Shown piece after piece: positions 51,786-60,971 of a stretch of 64,000 bases of DNA; position 1 is the stretch's first letter; each line of letters begins with the position of its first letter. The notes under the pieces are model-generated. The model did not search any database, was not told where the DNA came from, and worked only from the letters and a program-made list of their open reading frames with translations. This DNA is from Floridanema aerugineum (GTDB lineage Bacteria > Cyanobacteriota > Cyanobacteriia > Cyanobacteriales > Aerosakkonemataceae), in the NCBI RefSeq assembly GCF_041929345.1, contig NZ_JBHFNQ010000121.1, positions 9,322 through 73,321 of the forward strand, in the 5' to 3' direction. The translations under genes and the position numbers were made by a program.

Positions 51786-52250
51786 TTAGCTTGCAGTTCC
51801 TAAAACTATAATCTCTACTTGGGCAGCTACTTCTGGGTGAATTTTAACTTCTGCTTTGTAAGTACCAGTTTTGCGAATTTCGGGTAAAGTAATACCGCGA
51901 CGATCGACTTCATGACCAGTAACTTGCTGAATGATTTCTGCAACTTCCTGATTGGTCACACTACCAAAGATAGCATCTCCTTCCCCAGCCTGCTTCCGCA
52001 CGGTAAAGTTACCGACTCTTTCGATCGCAGTTTTGATCGTAAGTGCTTGTTCCTTAAGTTCCGCAAGGCGTTGACGTTCTTGTTCTCTGCGGCGTTCTAC
52101 TTGTTTGAGAATACCGGGAGTAACGTGAGTCGCAAATTGCCTGGGAATGAGATAATTACGCGCATAGCCGGGGGCTACATCCACAACGTCGCCAGATCTG
52201 CCCAGCTTGTTGACATCTTGTAATAAAACTAATTGAACTCGTTTGCTCAT
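51786..52250 (-). CDS. rplI: 50S ribosomal protein L9
   Basis: A 154-residue large-subunit protein. The N-terminal RNA-binding motif is MSKRVQLVLLQDVNKLGRSGDVVDVAPGYARNYLIPRQFA. A long helix links to the C-terminal domain (FGSVTNQEVAEIIQQ, ITLPEIRKTGTYKAEVKIHPEV). The ATG at 52250 has AGGA upstream; the frame continues to 52331 but the leader is not conserved. It is upstream of dnaB in the same direction. Confidence 0.95.
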   Translation of the reverse strand: MSKRVQLVLLQDVNKLGRSGDVVDVAPGYARNYLIPRQFATHVTPGILKQVERRREQERQRLAELKEQALTIKTAIERVGNFTVRKQAGEGDAIFGSVTNQEVAEIIQQVTGHEVDRRGITLPEIRKTGTYKAEVKIHPEVAAQVEIIVLGTAS

Positions 52251-52362
52251 GAGCGTTCCTGTGGAGCCTGGGTAAAATATATCCGAACATACGATGTTAG
52301 CAAACTGGGGAGATCGATCGCAATTGGGCAAAATCTCCCCATCTCGCTAAATCTGACGAAAA

Positions 52363-53151
52363 TCAAAAGTGATCCTTCATTCCCCGCAGTTTGGCAAAGG
52401 TTTGGATTGGGTCTTGACTCTTCACTGCTGATTGTAAATTAGGATGATCCCAACGTAAAAAGGGATTAGTTTGCTTTTCTGTTCCTAAGATTGATGGTAC
52501 AGTTGCTTGATGGCGATCGCGAGCCGTCCTCACTTCATCATATCTAGCTTGCAACTCCGAGTTTGTCCGATCTACAGTTAAAGCAAATTGCAGATTTTTC
52601 AAAGTATACTCATGAGCACACCAAACTCTAGTATTATCCGGTAAATTCCGCAGTTTCCCCAAAGAATCAACCATTTGCGTTGGTGTACCTTCAAACAGTC
52701 TGCCACAACCACCAGCAAACAAAGTATCGCCGCAGAACAACTCCCCTGTTTCACCCGCAATAGTGGGAGGAAAATAGTAAGCAATGTGGGCACGAGTATG
52801 TCCGGGAACAAAAATAACAGAAGCTAGGCGAAGGGCAAAAGTAACCTGAGCACCTTCTTTTAAAAATACCTGTTGTCCGGGAATCCTCCCTTTGTCCTCT
52901 GCGCCTCCATAAACGCAAACATCGGGAAAACTTGCCATTAACTGCTGATTACCTCCTACGTGATCGTGATGATGGTGTGTATTAAAAATGGCAACTAACT
53001 GGGCATTGAGTGTTTCCAGTGCCCGCAATACTGGCGAAGCTTCCGCTGGATCGACTACAGCAGCAGTATTCGTTTCGCGATCGTGCAATAAAAAGATGTA
53101 ATTGTCCGAAAGTGCAGAGAGTCGGTGTACCTGCATACCAAGATACCTCAA
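52363..53151 (-). CDS. gloB: Hydroxyacylglutathione hydrolase (glyoxalase II)
   Basis: A protein of 257-262 residues that hydrolyses S-lactoylglutathione in methylglyoxal detoxification. The metal-binding motif is FNTHHHHDHVGGN, followed by FVPGHTRAHIAYYF, FCGDTLFAGGCGRLFEG and VWCAHEYTLKNLQFAL. The C-terminal substrate domain is complete (RTARDRHQATVPSILGTEKQTNPFLR). Start codons at 53151 and 53136 (MQVHRLSALSDNYIF) are both possible, and the second fits the family better. It complements the glutathione genes grxC-gshB elsewhere in the window. Confidence 0.93.
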   Translation of the reverse strand: MRYLGMQVHRLSALSDNYIFLLHDRETNTAAVVDPAEASPVLRALETLNAQLVAIFNTHHHHDHVGGNQQLMASFPDVCVYGGAEDKGRIPGQQVFLKEGAQVTFALRLASVIFVPGHTRAHIAYYFPPTIAGETGELFCGDTLFAGGCGRLFEGTPTQMVDSLGKLRNLPDNTRVWCAHEYTLKNLQFALTVDRTNSELQARYDEVRTARDRHQATVPSILGTEKQTNPFLRWDHPNLQSAVKSQDPIQTFAKLRGMKDHF

Positions 53152-53308
53152 CAGTAAGTTTGATTAAGAATAAACGTGGCTAATTTGCCCAGACCAAAAA
53201 AAACAGTATGATCGCTTTAGTACTGAATCGGCTGCAAATATTTTATTGGCCTTAGTGGTAGTTTAGAGCCCAGATATGGGCAAACTATAAAGGAGGTCAA
53301 CTTCATAC

Positions 53309-53515
53309 ATGAGAGGGAACTTTCAGGGCAAGTCTACTGTTAATGTTAAGCAGATAATCGATCAGATCTTAATTTCGGGGCAAGTTAGTCGCGAAGAGTA
53401 TATGCAGCTTACCTCAGCTATACTTTCAGACAAACAAATTACGGAAGAAGATCGCCGTCAAATTAATCACATCTTTGATTATTTACAAGCGAGTCGTCTG
53501 AAATTAATAGATTAG
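53309..53515 (+). CDS. Small conserved cyanobacterial protein
   Basis: A 68-residue helical protein (VNVKQIIDQILISGQVSREEYMQLTSAILSDKQITEEDRRQINHIFDYLQ) of a type commonly found in cyanobacteria without known function. A near-perfect Shine-Dalgarno, AAAGGAGGT, lies about 10 bases before the ATG, which marks the start and suggests strong translation. It is 15 bases upstream of galE, so the two may be co-transcribed. Confidence 0.75.
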   Translation: MRGNFQGKSTVNVKQIIDQILISGQVSREEYMQLTSAILSDKQITEEDRRQINHIFDYLQASRLKLID

Positions 53516-53530
53516 TTACATTCAGGAAAA

Positions 53531-54529
53531 ATGTCACAAACCAAACCTACTATTCTAGTTACAGGTGGTGCCGGATACATCGGTTCCCATGCAGTTCAAG
53601 CACTCCAAAAATCAGGCTATGATGTGGTGATTTTGGACAATTTAGTTTATGGACATCGAGATATTGTAGAGAATGCGTTAAAGGTTGAGTTAATCGTAGG
53701 TGATACTGGCGATCGCGCTTTACTGGATAACCTATTCTCTAGTCGAAATATCGCCGCCGTCATGCACTTTGCCGCCTACGCTTATGTAGGTGAATCTGTA
53801 ACCGATCCTGCTAAATATTATCGCAACAACGTACTAGGAACTCTGACACTTTTAGAAGCAATGGTAGCAGCTAACGTGAAGAAATTTGTGTTTTCTTCTA
53901 CTTGCGCTACTTACGGTGTTCCCCAAACAATTCCAATTCCCGAAGCTCATCCCCAAGACCCAATTAATCCTTACGGTGCAAGTAAGTTAATGGTAGAACG
54001 GATATTAGCGGATTTTGATGTTGCTTATGATTTTAAATCTGTTTCTTTCCGCTATTTTAATGCTGCTGGTGCCGCTCCTAATGGTTTGTTAGGTGAAGAT
54101 CATAACCCCGAAACTCACTTGTTACCTTTAGTTTTAATGACAGCTTTAGGTAAGCGGGAATCAGTTTCAATTTTTGGGACAGATTATCCCACTCCTGATG
54201 GTACTTGTATTCGGGATTATATCCACGTTTGTGATTTAGCAGATGCTCATATTTTGGGTTTAGAATATCTGTTGAATGGTGGAGATTCTAACATATTTAA
54301 CTTGGGCAATGGTAGCGGATTTTCGGTGAAAGAAGCGATCGATGCTGCCAGAGAAATCACCGGGAAAGAGATTAAAGCGATCGAGTGCGATCGTCGTCCC
54401 GGAGATCCGCCAATGTTAGTCGGAAGTAGCGAAAAAGCCCGCCAAATCTTAGGTTGGAAACCTCTATATGGTGACATCAAAGATATCATAACCCACGCCT
54501 GGAATTGGCATCAAAAACGGCACGGATAA
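53531..54529 (+). CDS. galE: UDP-glucose 4-epimerase
   Basis: A 332-residue NAD-dependent short-chain dehydrogenase family enzyme that interconverts UDP-glucose and UDP-galactose. The NAD motif is TGGAGYIGSHAVQAL. The catalytic Ser/Thr and Tyr-x-x-x-Lys are in FSSTCATYG and INPYGASKLMVERIL. The substrate region RYFNAAGAAPNGLLGEDHNPETHL and the final NLGNGSGFSVKE are typical. It opens the glycan cluster and would supply UDP-galactose, although a strong terminator-like hairpin separates it from the next gene. Confidence 0.93.
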   Translation: MSQTKPTILVTGGAGYIGSHAVQALQKSGYDVVILDNLVYGHRDIVENALKVELIVGDTGDRALLDNLFSSRNIAAVMHFAAYAYVGESVTDPAKYYRNNVLGTLTLLEAMVAANVKKFVFSSTCATYGVPQTIPIPEAHPQDPINPYGASKLMVERILADFDVAYDFKSVSFRYFNAAGAAPNGLLGEDHNPETHLLPLVLMTALGKRESVSIFGTDYPTPDGTCIRDYIHVCDLADAHILGLEYLLNGGDSNIFNLGNGSGFSVKEAIDAAREITGKEIKAIECDRRPGDPPMLVGSSEKARQILGWKPLYGDIKDIITHAWNWHQKRHG

Positions 54530-54538
54530 TCTGGAATA

Positions 54539-54575
54539 TTTGTCAGACAGTTTGGTTAGTTAACTGTCTGACAAA
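54539..54575 (+). terminator. Strong hairpin after galE
   Basis: The 14-base arms TTTGTCAGACAGTT and AACTGTCTGACAAA enclose a nine-base loop, 10 bases after the galE stop. It likely ends the galE transcript and so separates it from the glycosyltransferase genes. Confidence 0.65.
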
Positions 54576-54637
54576 ACTGTTTAATTATGGTTGCTTCTAC
54601 ATTCAACTAATCAATAAGCAGTTAGAGGTTAAAATAG

Positions 54638-55561
54638 ATGTTAATAATATCTGCTAAATCTGGACAATTGGGTAATAGATTATTACTTTTTGCTAATTGT
54701 ATCGCCTTTGCTATAGAGAATAAAATTAAGGTGTTAAACCCAGCTTTTGAAGAGTATGCTGAGTTTTTCCAATCAACTTATCGTGACTTGTTTTGTGCTT
54801 ATCCGCCTGTAAGATTGCCAGTTAAAGTAAGTAAGTTGGCGCGAAGTAAATATTATCAATTTAATCGACGTTTAGCCGAGAGTGGAATTTTTAAAACTGT
54901 TAACTTAACTAGAGAAAAGCCTTTTAATTGGAGTGATTCTAAATTTACTGAGGAATTGCAAACAAGTGCGATCGCTTTTATGCAAGGATGGCTGTTAAGA
55001 GATGGATGGTTTGTTAAAGATACTGCTTTATTACAAAAACATTCAACAGCAATTAGAAAATACTTTACTCCTTTAGAAAAGTACCGACTTAATGTGGCTA
55101 AACTAATATCAAGTATAAGAAACCAGGTTGATATTCTCGTGGGAGTACATATTCGACATGGAGATTACGCCACTCATCAAAATGGGAAATACTTTTACTC
55201 AATTGAACAATATGTAAAAGTAATGAAATCGGTAGAACAGCTTTTTCCTAATCAAAAAGTCGGATTTCTAATTTGTACAAATGGAGAATCAGATGCCAAA
55301 TTATTCAAGGGTTTGAATTACTTTTTTGCCAATAATCAAATTATTGAAGATATGTACTCCTTAGCTGAATGTGATTATATTGTAGGGCCACCAAGTAGTT
55401 ATACAATGTGGGCATCATTTTATGGCGATCGACCTCTTTATAGAATCATAGATGTAAATAAGGAGCCAAATTTGCATGACTTTGTACATTTTTATGAATG
55501 GCAAGGAGTTTTTCATTACCGAGAAGATTGGAGTCAAAGTTTTTGGGAATGGACGAATTGA
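54638..55561 (+). CDS. GT11-like glycosyltransferase (alpha-1,2-fucosyltransferase family)
   Basis: 307 residues. SAKSGQLGNRLLLFANCIAFA opens the protein like GT11 enzymes, and the donor-binding motif VGVHIRHGDY is clear near residues 168-178, with MYSLAECDYIVGPPSSYTMWASFYG near the C-terminus. GT11 enzymes transfer fucose (or related sugars) from GDP-sugar. Donor and acceptor are not provable here. No GDP-fucose synthesis genes are in the window. It is the first gene of the long co-directional cluster. Confidence 0.75.
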   Translation: MLIISAKSGQLGNRLLLFANCIAFAIENKIKVLNPAFEEYAEFFQSTYRDLFCAYPPVRLPVKVSKLARSKYYQFNRRLAESGIFKTVNLTREKPFNWSDSKFTEELQTSAIAFMQGWLLRDGWFVKDTALLQKHSTAIRKYFTPLEKYRLNVAKLISSIRNQVDILVGVHIRHGDYATHQNGKYFYSIEQYVKVMKSVEQLFPNQKVGFLICTNGESDAKLFKGLNYFFANNQIIEDMYSLAECDYIVGPPSSYTMWASFYGDRPLYRIIDVNKEPNLHDFVHFYEWQGVFHYREDWSQSFWEWTN

Positions 55562-55640
55562 GCAAAATTTATCAATACAAATCTGATTGACTAAGTTACC
55601 ATCACAGCCAACATCAAAAATCGGGATAGGCAAAACAAAT

Positions 55641-56468
55641 ATGAAATTAGAAAAGCAAGGCTTTATTACAATTTTGACAGGTCTTTACTCTTTTCAAGAC
55701 TGCATTCACTTTTTAGCTTCAGTTAGAAAATTCCATGAGGAACCAATTGCCATTTTAATCGATCGCGTTCCCCAAATTTTCTACCCTTTGCTTAAAGCTG
55801 CGGGAAATGTAAAATTAATCCCTGCACCAGCCAGCGAAAATCCAGTATTAGCATCGCGGTTAGCTAAATTAGCTTTATATGAGAAAACACCTTTTGAGAA
55901 AACCATATATCTAGATTGCGATATTTGTTTACTCACGAAAATCGATGAAGTTTTTGATTTCTTAGATGAAGCAGATTTTTTAGTTACAGAGGATGTTCAG
56001 CCGTCAATTGTTAAAGCTTCCAACTTACTAAGAGTTAAGCAAGAGATATTACCAACCCTCCAATCTGTCGGATTACCACTAAACGAAAATAGCGTGCAAT
56101 ACAACGGGGGATTTTTGGGATTTAAAAAGAGTGCCAAAACCAAAGAATTTTTCCAGAAGTGGGAAATGTATTTTGAGATAGTGAGAAAAAATCAAGATGT
56201 GTTGCTGTTAAAAGATCAAGGTGCTTTTGCGGCTGCAATTGAAACTGTCAAACCGCAAATGAAAATATTGTCACCTATTTATAATTACTTAGATAAATGG
56301 AAGAGCAATTATGATATTAATGAACCAATCAAAGTTTTACACTCTACTTATCCTTATCGTCCTCAATATGCTAAAGATCTAACGCGATCGCTTTATACGC
56401 GAATTTTCGATCGATTAGCCAAAGTATTTTTACCAAATCAAACTAAAAATCCCTGGCGGGTAAAATAA
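55641..56468 (+). CDS. GT-A fold glycosyltransferase
   Basis: A protein of about 275 residues. The core reads TPFEKTIYLDCDICLLTKID, with the metal-binding D-C-D motif. VQYNGGFLGFKKSAKTKEFFQKW is typical of GT8-like and related nucleotide-diphospho-sugar transferases. Donor unknown. The ATG at 55641 (MKLEKQGFITILTG) is chosen because the frame upstream to 55587 starts with TTG and is not conserved in type. The stop is one base before the start of the next gene, showing tight coupling. Confidence 0.78.
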   Translation: MKLEKQGFITILTGLYSFQDCIHFLASVRKFHEEPIAILIDRVPQIFYPLLKAAGNVKLIPAPASENPVLASRLAKLALYEKTPFEKTIYLDCDICLLTKIDEVFDFLDEADFLVTEDVQPSIVKASNLLRVKQEILPTLQSVGLPLNENSVQYNGGFLGFKKSAKTKEFFQKWEMYFEIVRKNQDVLLLKDQGAFAAAIETVKPQMKILSPIYNYLDKWKSNYDINEPIKVLHSTYPYRPQYAKDLTRSLYTRIFDRLAKVFLPNQTKNPWRVK

Positions 56469-56469
56469 A

Positions 56470-57660
56470 ATGCTAAAAATTAGAAAAATCTCAATCTTGG
56501 TGTGGAATCTATCGACAAATGACGGCATAATTAGAGCTACTTTGCTAGGAGAAGCTCTCAAAAGATTAGGGTATGAAATTGAAATAATAGGCTTTATTTT
56601 TGGTCAGAAATTATATAAAGCAACTCCAGATGGATGGAAAATAATAACTGTCAAAGGTACTAACTATCCAGGATTTTTAAAATCTAGTTGGGAATTGCTA
56701 AAAAAGATCGATGGAGATCTGATTTATGCCATAAAACCTCAGCCAGCTAGCTATGGAATAGCACTACTCAAAAAACTATTCAAGCGAGTTCCTGTTATTT
56801 TAGATATTGATGATTGGGAACTTAGTTGGCATGGTGGTGATGAATGGAAATATCGTCCCTCACTGAAACAATTTGCCAGAGATATTCTCAAACCAGAAGG
56901 GGCACTCAGAAGACCAGAACATCCCCTATATCTCAAATGGATGGAAAACTTGATTAATCAAGCTGATGCCATCACAGTACATACTCAATTTTTATATGAA
57001 AGGTTTGGTGGTATATTTGTTCCCAACGGCAAGGATATTGAGCTATTCAATCCTGATAAATACGACTCCCAAAAAAGCAAAGTCCACTATAATCTAAGTG
57101 GATATCGGACTTTAATGTTTCCCGGCGCACCACGTCCATATAAAGGTGTGGAAGATGTTTTAATAGCACTAGACAAATTGAATCAGCCAGACTTGAAATT
57201 AGTAATTGTTGGTGGCAGTCCTTACGATGATTATGATGATAAACTGATTGAAAAATGGGGAAATAGGATTATTAAATTGACGAACTATCCTGCCAATGTG
57301 ATGCCGGAAATAGTAGCGGCTGCCGACATTATAGTTGTGCCACAACGAGATAACTCAGCAGCCAGAGCGCAGTTTCCTTTAAAAATAACCGATGGTATGG
57401 CAATGGCAAAACCAGTTTTAGCAACTAAAGTAGGAGATATACCGAAAATACTGGGAGGAACAGGTTATCTTGTAGAACCTAGCTCACCAGAGCAAATAGC
57501 AGAAAAAATTGAGTGGATCTTTCAAAATTTAGAGGAAGCACAAGAAAAAGGAAAGCAGGCAAGAGAAAGATGCGTGAAGTACTACAGTATAGATACAATG
57601 TCAGCTATACTTGCAGAAATCATTCAAGGCTTGGAGCCGAAACGATCCAAAATTTACTGA
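56470..57660 (+). CDS. GT4-family glycosyltransferase
   Basis: 396 residues, GT-B fold. The N-terminal domain begins ISILVWNLSTNDGIIRATLLGEALKRLGYEI. The C-terminal donor domain has FVPNGKDIELFNP, MFPGAPRPYKGVEDVLIAL and the Glu/Asp-rich motif PLKITDGMAMAKPVLATKVGDIPKIL, where GT4 enzymes usually have E-x7-E (here K-x-T-D replaces the first part). It probably extends the polysaccharide in the cytoplasm. It abuts the previous gene (1-base gap) and is 55 bases upstream of the exporter. Confidence 0.85.
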   Translation: MLKIRKISILVWNLSTNDGIIRATLLGEALKRLGYEIEIIGFIFGQKLYKATPDGWKIITVKGTNYPGFLKSSWELLKKIDGDLIYAIKPQPASYGIALLKKLFKRVPVILDIDDWELSWHGGDEWKYRPSLKQFARDILKPEGALRRPEHPLYLKWMENLINQADAITVHTQFLYERFGGIFVPNGKDIELFNPDKYDSQKSKVHYNLSGYRTLMFPGAPRPYKGVEDVLIALDKLNQPDLKLVIVGGSPYDDYDDKLIEKWGNRIIKLTNYPANVMPEIVAAADIIVVPQRDNSAARAQFPLKITDGMAMAKPVLATKVGDIPKILGGTGYLVEPSSPEQIAEKIEWIFQNLEEAQEKGKQARERCVKYYSIDTMSAILAEIIQGLEPKRSKIY

Positions 57661-57715
57661 AAATGTTTTGTTTTTAGTGAGTAAGGCTTAATCAATATAT
57701 ACCAGGGAGCGCTAA

Positions 57716-59728
57716 ATGACTTCCAATACATTTCTATTAAAATTTGCCCGTCGTTATCCAGTTTGGATTTTGATGACAATCATACTGGGGTTTTCAGGTG
57801 CTTTATTTAATGGTGTGAGTACTACTTTAATTGTGCCAATACTATTAAATTTTTTAGGGCAGAGCATAACTTTTAAAGGTGCGCCACCACTGATTCAAAA
57901 GCTAATGTCACCCTTCTCTGGAGTGCCAGTAGAGTATCGTCTAGGAATAATGGCATTAGTAATTTTATCAGCAATTGTTTTGAAGAATATTGCTAGCTAT
58001 GCCAGTAGTTTAGTATCAAGTTCCCTGATGCGAAAACTAACTTCAGACCTGCGAGAAGAAGGAATAGCATTATTATTAGAAGTTGATTTAAGTTATTACT
58101 CCCAAACGAAAGTGGGAGATATACTCAACCGTTTGGGTGGAGAAATTGGCCGTGCAGCCGGCACTGTTGGCATAGTAATTAGAATAGTAAGTATTTCAAT
58201 TACAATTCTAGTATTTACGGGATTACTAATAGCAATTTCTTGGCAACTGACAGTGGCAACAACAATATTAATGAGTTTAGTGGCATTAGTTAATCAATAT
58301 TCAATTGCCAGATCGCGAGTCTTTGGCAAAACACTATCAGAAATGTCGAGAGCTTATTCAGTAAGAGTGTTGGAAGTCCTCAGTGGCATTCGATTAGTCA
58401 AGTCAGTTGGGAATGAAGAAGTTGAGTATGAACGGTTGCATCAGTTAATTCGCGATCGGGAAAAGGCTGATTTCCAAACACAAATAGTGGGTGCAGCAAT
58501 TAATCCGGTTAGTGAAGTGGCTGGCATCTTGGTAGTAATGGGAATTGTGATTTTAGGTCGCTTTTTCTTAAGTGATCAAATCCAATCATTTTCAGCAATA
58601 TTGTTGACATACTTATTAGTACTTTTTCGATTACTGCCTTATATTGCCCAGCTAAATAATAATAGGAGTCAGCTTGCTAGTAGTAATGCTAGCGTAGAAA
58701 TGGCAGAGGAGTTCTTGCGGCGTGATAATAAACCATTCATGAAGAATGGACAGAGAAAATTTGAGCCATTAAAAGAAGGAATTCATTTCAATAAAATCAC
58801 TTTTAATTATCCTAATGAACGCAAATCAGTTCTCAAGGACGTGGATTTGTATTTACCGAGAGGAACAACTCTAGCTTTAGTGGGTGGATCGGGTGCTGGG
58901 AAGTCAACTTTGGCAGATCTTTTACCGAGATTTTATGACCCTACTTCTGGTGCGATCGCTGTAGATGGAATTGACTTGCGAGAATTTGATTTAAAAAGTC
59001 TCAGAACTGCAATGGGAATTGTCAGTCAAGACACTTTTCTCTTTAATGATACGGTGCGGAATAACATTGCTTATGGACATCCTGAAGCTACGGATCAGGA
59101 AATTTTTGAGGCGGCGAAACGAGCAAATGCTTATGAATTTATCGAAAAATTACCCCAGGGATTTGAAACTTTTATTGGCGATCGCGGTGTGATGTTATCT
59201 GGTGGACAAAGACAAAGATTGGCGATCGCTCGTGCGCTGTTACAAAACCCAGATATTTTAATCCTTGATGAAGCTACCAGCGCCTTAGATACACTTTCCG
59301 AAAGATTAGTTCAACAAGCAATTGATGAACTTAGTCGCGATCGGACTACCCTAGTAATTGCTCACCGTCTTTCTACTATCCAAAAAGCCAATCAAATTGC
59401 GGTTCTAGAACACGGTCGAGTTGTGGAAGTTGGTACTCATGAAGAACTTTTAAACAAAGGTGGTTTCTATACCAGACTTTATTCGCTGCAATTCTCCGAA
59501 ACCATTGACACTGTATTGGACCGTAATCAAGAAATTCGCCATCAACTATCTTATGACGTGCGGACTAAACTGAATAGTTTGATCGGTAATTTGAGGATAT
59601 TAGCTGATGATTTGGTAGATGATCCTGAAGAAGAAGAGGAATTAATCACTGAATCATACACATCAGCATTGAGTTTACTACAAAGCATGGAACGATTTGA
59701 ACGTAGCAACCGATTACCAATAAAATAA
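57716..59728 (+). CDS. ABC exporter with a histidine-kinase-like C-terminal tail
   Basis: 670 residues. Six membrane segments are spread over about 1-330. The nucleotide-binding domain follows: Walker A GGSGAGKSTLADLLPRF near 387, signature LSGGQRQRLAIARALL near 492, Walker B ILILDEATSALD near 514 and H-loop His at about 548. The last 65-70 residues are unusual. SYDVRTKLNSLIGNLRILAD, then EEEEELITESYTSAL, look like a kinase dimerisation helix (canonical SHELRTPLN), but Tyr613 replaces the phosphoacceptor His and no ATPase domain follows. It is similar in setting to HepA of the heterocyst polysaccharide cluster. It likely flips a glycolipid or exports glycan precursors. Confidence 0.85.
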   Translation: MTSNTFLLKFARRYPVWILMTIILGFSGALFNGVSTTLIVPILLNFLGQSITFKGAPPLIQKLMSPFSGVPVEYRLGIMALVILSAIVLKNIASYASSLVSSSLMRKLTSDLREEGIALLLEVDLSYYSQTKVGDILNRLGGEIGRAAGTVGIVIRIVSISITILVFTGLLIAISWQLTVATTILMSLVALVNQYSIARSRVFGKTLSEMSRAYSVRVLEVLSGIRLVKSVGNEEVEYERLHQLIRDREKADFQTQIVGAAINPVSEVAGILVVMGIVILGRFFLSDQIQSFSAILLTYLLVLFRLLPYIAQLNNNRSQLASSNASVEMAEEFLRRDNKPFMKNGQRKFEPLKEGIHFNKITFNYPNERKSVLKDVDLYLPRGTTLALVGGSGAGKSTLADLLPRFYDPTSGAIAVDGIDLREFDLKSLRTAMGIVSQDTFLFNDTVRNNIAYGHPEATDQEIFEAAKRANAYEFIEKLPQGFETFIGDRGVMLSGGQRQRLAIARALLQNPDILILDEATSALDTLSERLVQQAIDELSRDRTTLVIAHRLSTIQKANQIAVLEHGRVVEVGTHEELLNKGGFYTRLYSLQFSETIDTVLDRNQEIRHQLSYDVRTKLNSLIGNLRILADDLVDDPEEEEELITESYTSALSLLQSMERFERSNRLPIK

Positions 59729-59744
59729 CCCTAAAAAACGACCA

Positions 59745-60941
59745 ATGACTAAGTACTATATATTTTTTACTAGAAATGTCTTACCCCAAGCTCAAGCTCA
59801 TTTAGTACAAGTTTCTCATTCGGCAAATGCAGCTGCTAACTTGGGTTATCCCGCAGTTTTAGTATATTTGCATCAACAGAGCAACTTAGCAAATATTGGG
59901 GAACTGTTTTATCCTTTTCATCCCCAACCACCTGAAGAAGACCTAGCTAAATTTTATAATCTTCAAGATAAACTAAAAGTAGCTGCTCTGCCTACGCCTT
60001 GGCCGATCGATCGAGTTGGCGGAAAATTCACTCACATCAGCACAGTAATCTCAAAATACTACTTTCCGGTTCACATATTACCCAAGACAAAAATTGTCCA
60101 TACCAGAGATTGGAACTTTGCCAAAACAGCTATTAAACATAGCATTCCGGTAATATACGAACATCACCACCATGAAGATAAGAAATTTGAACCGGAAATA
60201 GTCAATCATCCCCTATTTCAAATTTCTGTAACTGTTGCTGATACCGTCCGAGATAGCATGATTCAAAATGGTATGCCACCGGAAAAAGTAATTAAACTCC
60301 ACAATGGATTTAATGAAATTTTCCTGAAAAGACAACCAGAAGCAGCCGCAGATTGGCGCAAAAAATTGTTAAGTGATGGAAGGGAGAAATTAGTAGTTTA
60401 CTCTGGTGCATTGAGCAAATTTAAAGGTGTTGATTTGCTGATTGATGTCGCTAAAGAATTACCCCAAATTCAATTTGTTTTTGCCGGGGGTAATCAGTCA
60501 CAAGTACAAGCTTATCAACAAATATCTCAGGAAAAACCAGTCCAAAATGTCAGATTTTTAGGTCATTTGCCGCAAAATGAATTGTCTAGTTTACTACAAG
60601 CAGCTGATGTGTTAGCTCACCCCCATTGTGCTGGAAAAGAAGCAACTTTTACTTCGCCTTTAAAGTTATTTGATTACATGGCTTCAGGAACTCCCATTGC
60701 CGCAACAGAAATTCTACCTTTAATGGAGTTTAAATCTTCTCCGGCTGTGGCTGGGTGGTGCGAACCAGACAACCCGAAAGCATTTGCTCAATGCTTAGAA
60801 AAAGTTTTATTAACCCATCCCAGACGAGTAGAAGGTTACACAGATAATATGGATTTTGTGCAGCAGTTTTCCTGTGAAAATAGAATCGCCAAAATTCTCA
60901 GTTATGTAGAAGATTCTCTGCGTCCCGAATTAGTTAATTAG
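59745..60941 (+). CDS. GT4-family glycosyltransferase
   Basis: 398 residues, GT-B fold. The C-terminal donor-binding domain reads KVIKLHNGFNEIFLKRQPE, KLVVYSGALSKFKGVDLLIDVAKELPQIQFVFAGGN, VRFLGHLPQNELSSLLQAADVLAHPH and TSPLKLFDYMASGTPIAATEI. The EATFTSPLKLFDYMASG stretch matches the GT4 donor-site E-x7-E region with changes. It is 16 bases after the exporter. Likely adds one sugar to the same glycan; donor unknown. Confidence 0.85.
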   Translation: MTKYYIFFTRNVLPQAQAHLVQVSHSANAAANLGYPAVLVYLHQQSNLANIGELFYPFHPQPPEEDLAKFYNLQDKLKVAALPTPWPIDRVGGKFTHISTVISKYYFPVHILPKTKIVHTRDWNFAKTAIKHSIPVIYEHHHHEDKKFEPEIVNHPLFQISVTVADTVRDSMIQNGMPPEKVIKLHNGFNEIFLKRQPEAAADWRKKLLSDGREKLVVYSGALSKFKGVDLLIDVAKELPQIQFVFAGGNQSQVQAYQQISQEKPVQNVRFLGHLPQNELSSLLQAADVLAHPHCAGKEATFTSPLKLFDYMASGTPIAATEILPLMEFKSSPAVAGWCEPDNPKAFAQCLEKVLLTHPRRVEGYTDNMDFVQQFSCENRIAKILSYVEDSLRPELVN

Positions 60942-60971
60942 TAATTTTAGTTATTTAAGCAAGGTAGATAT

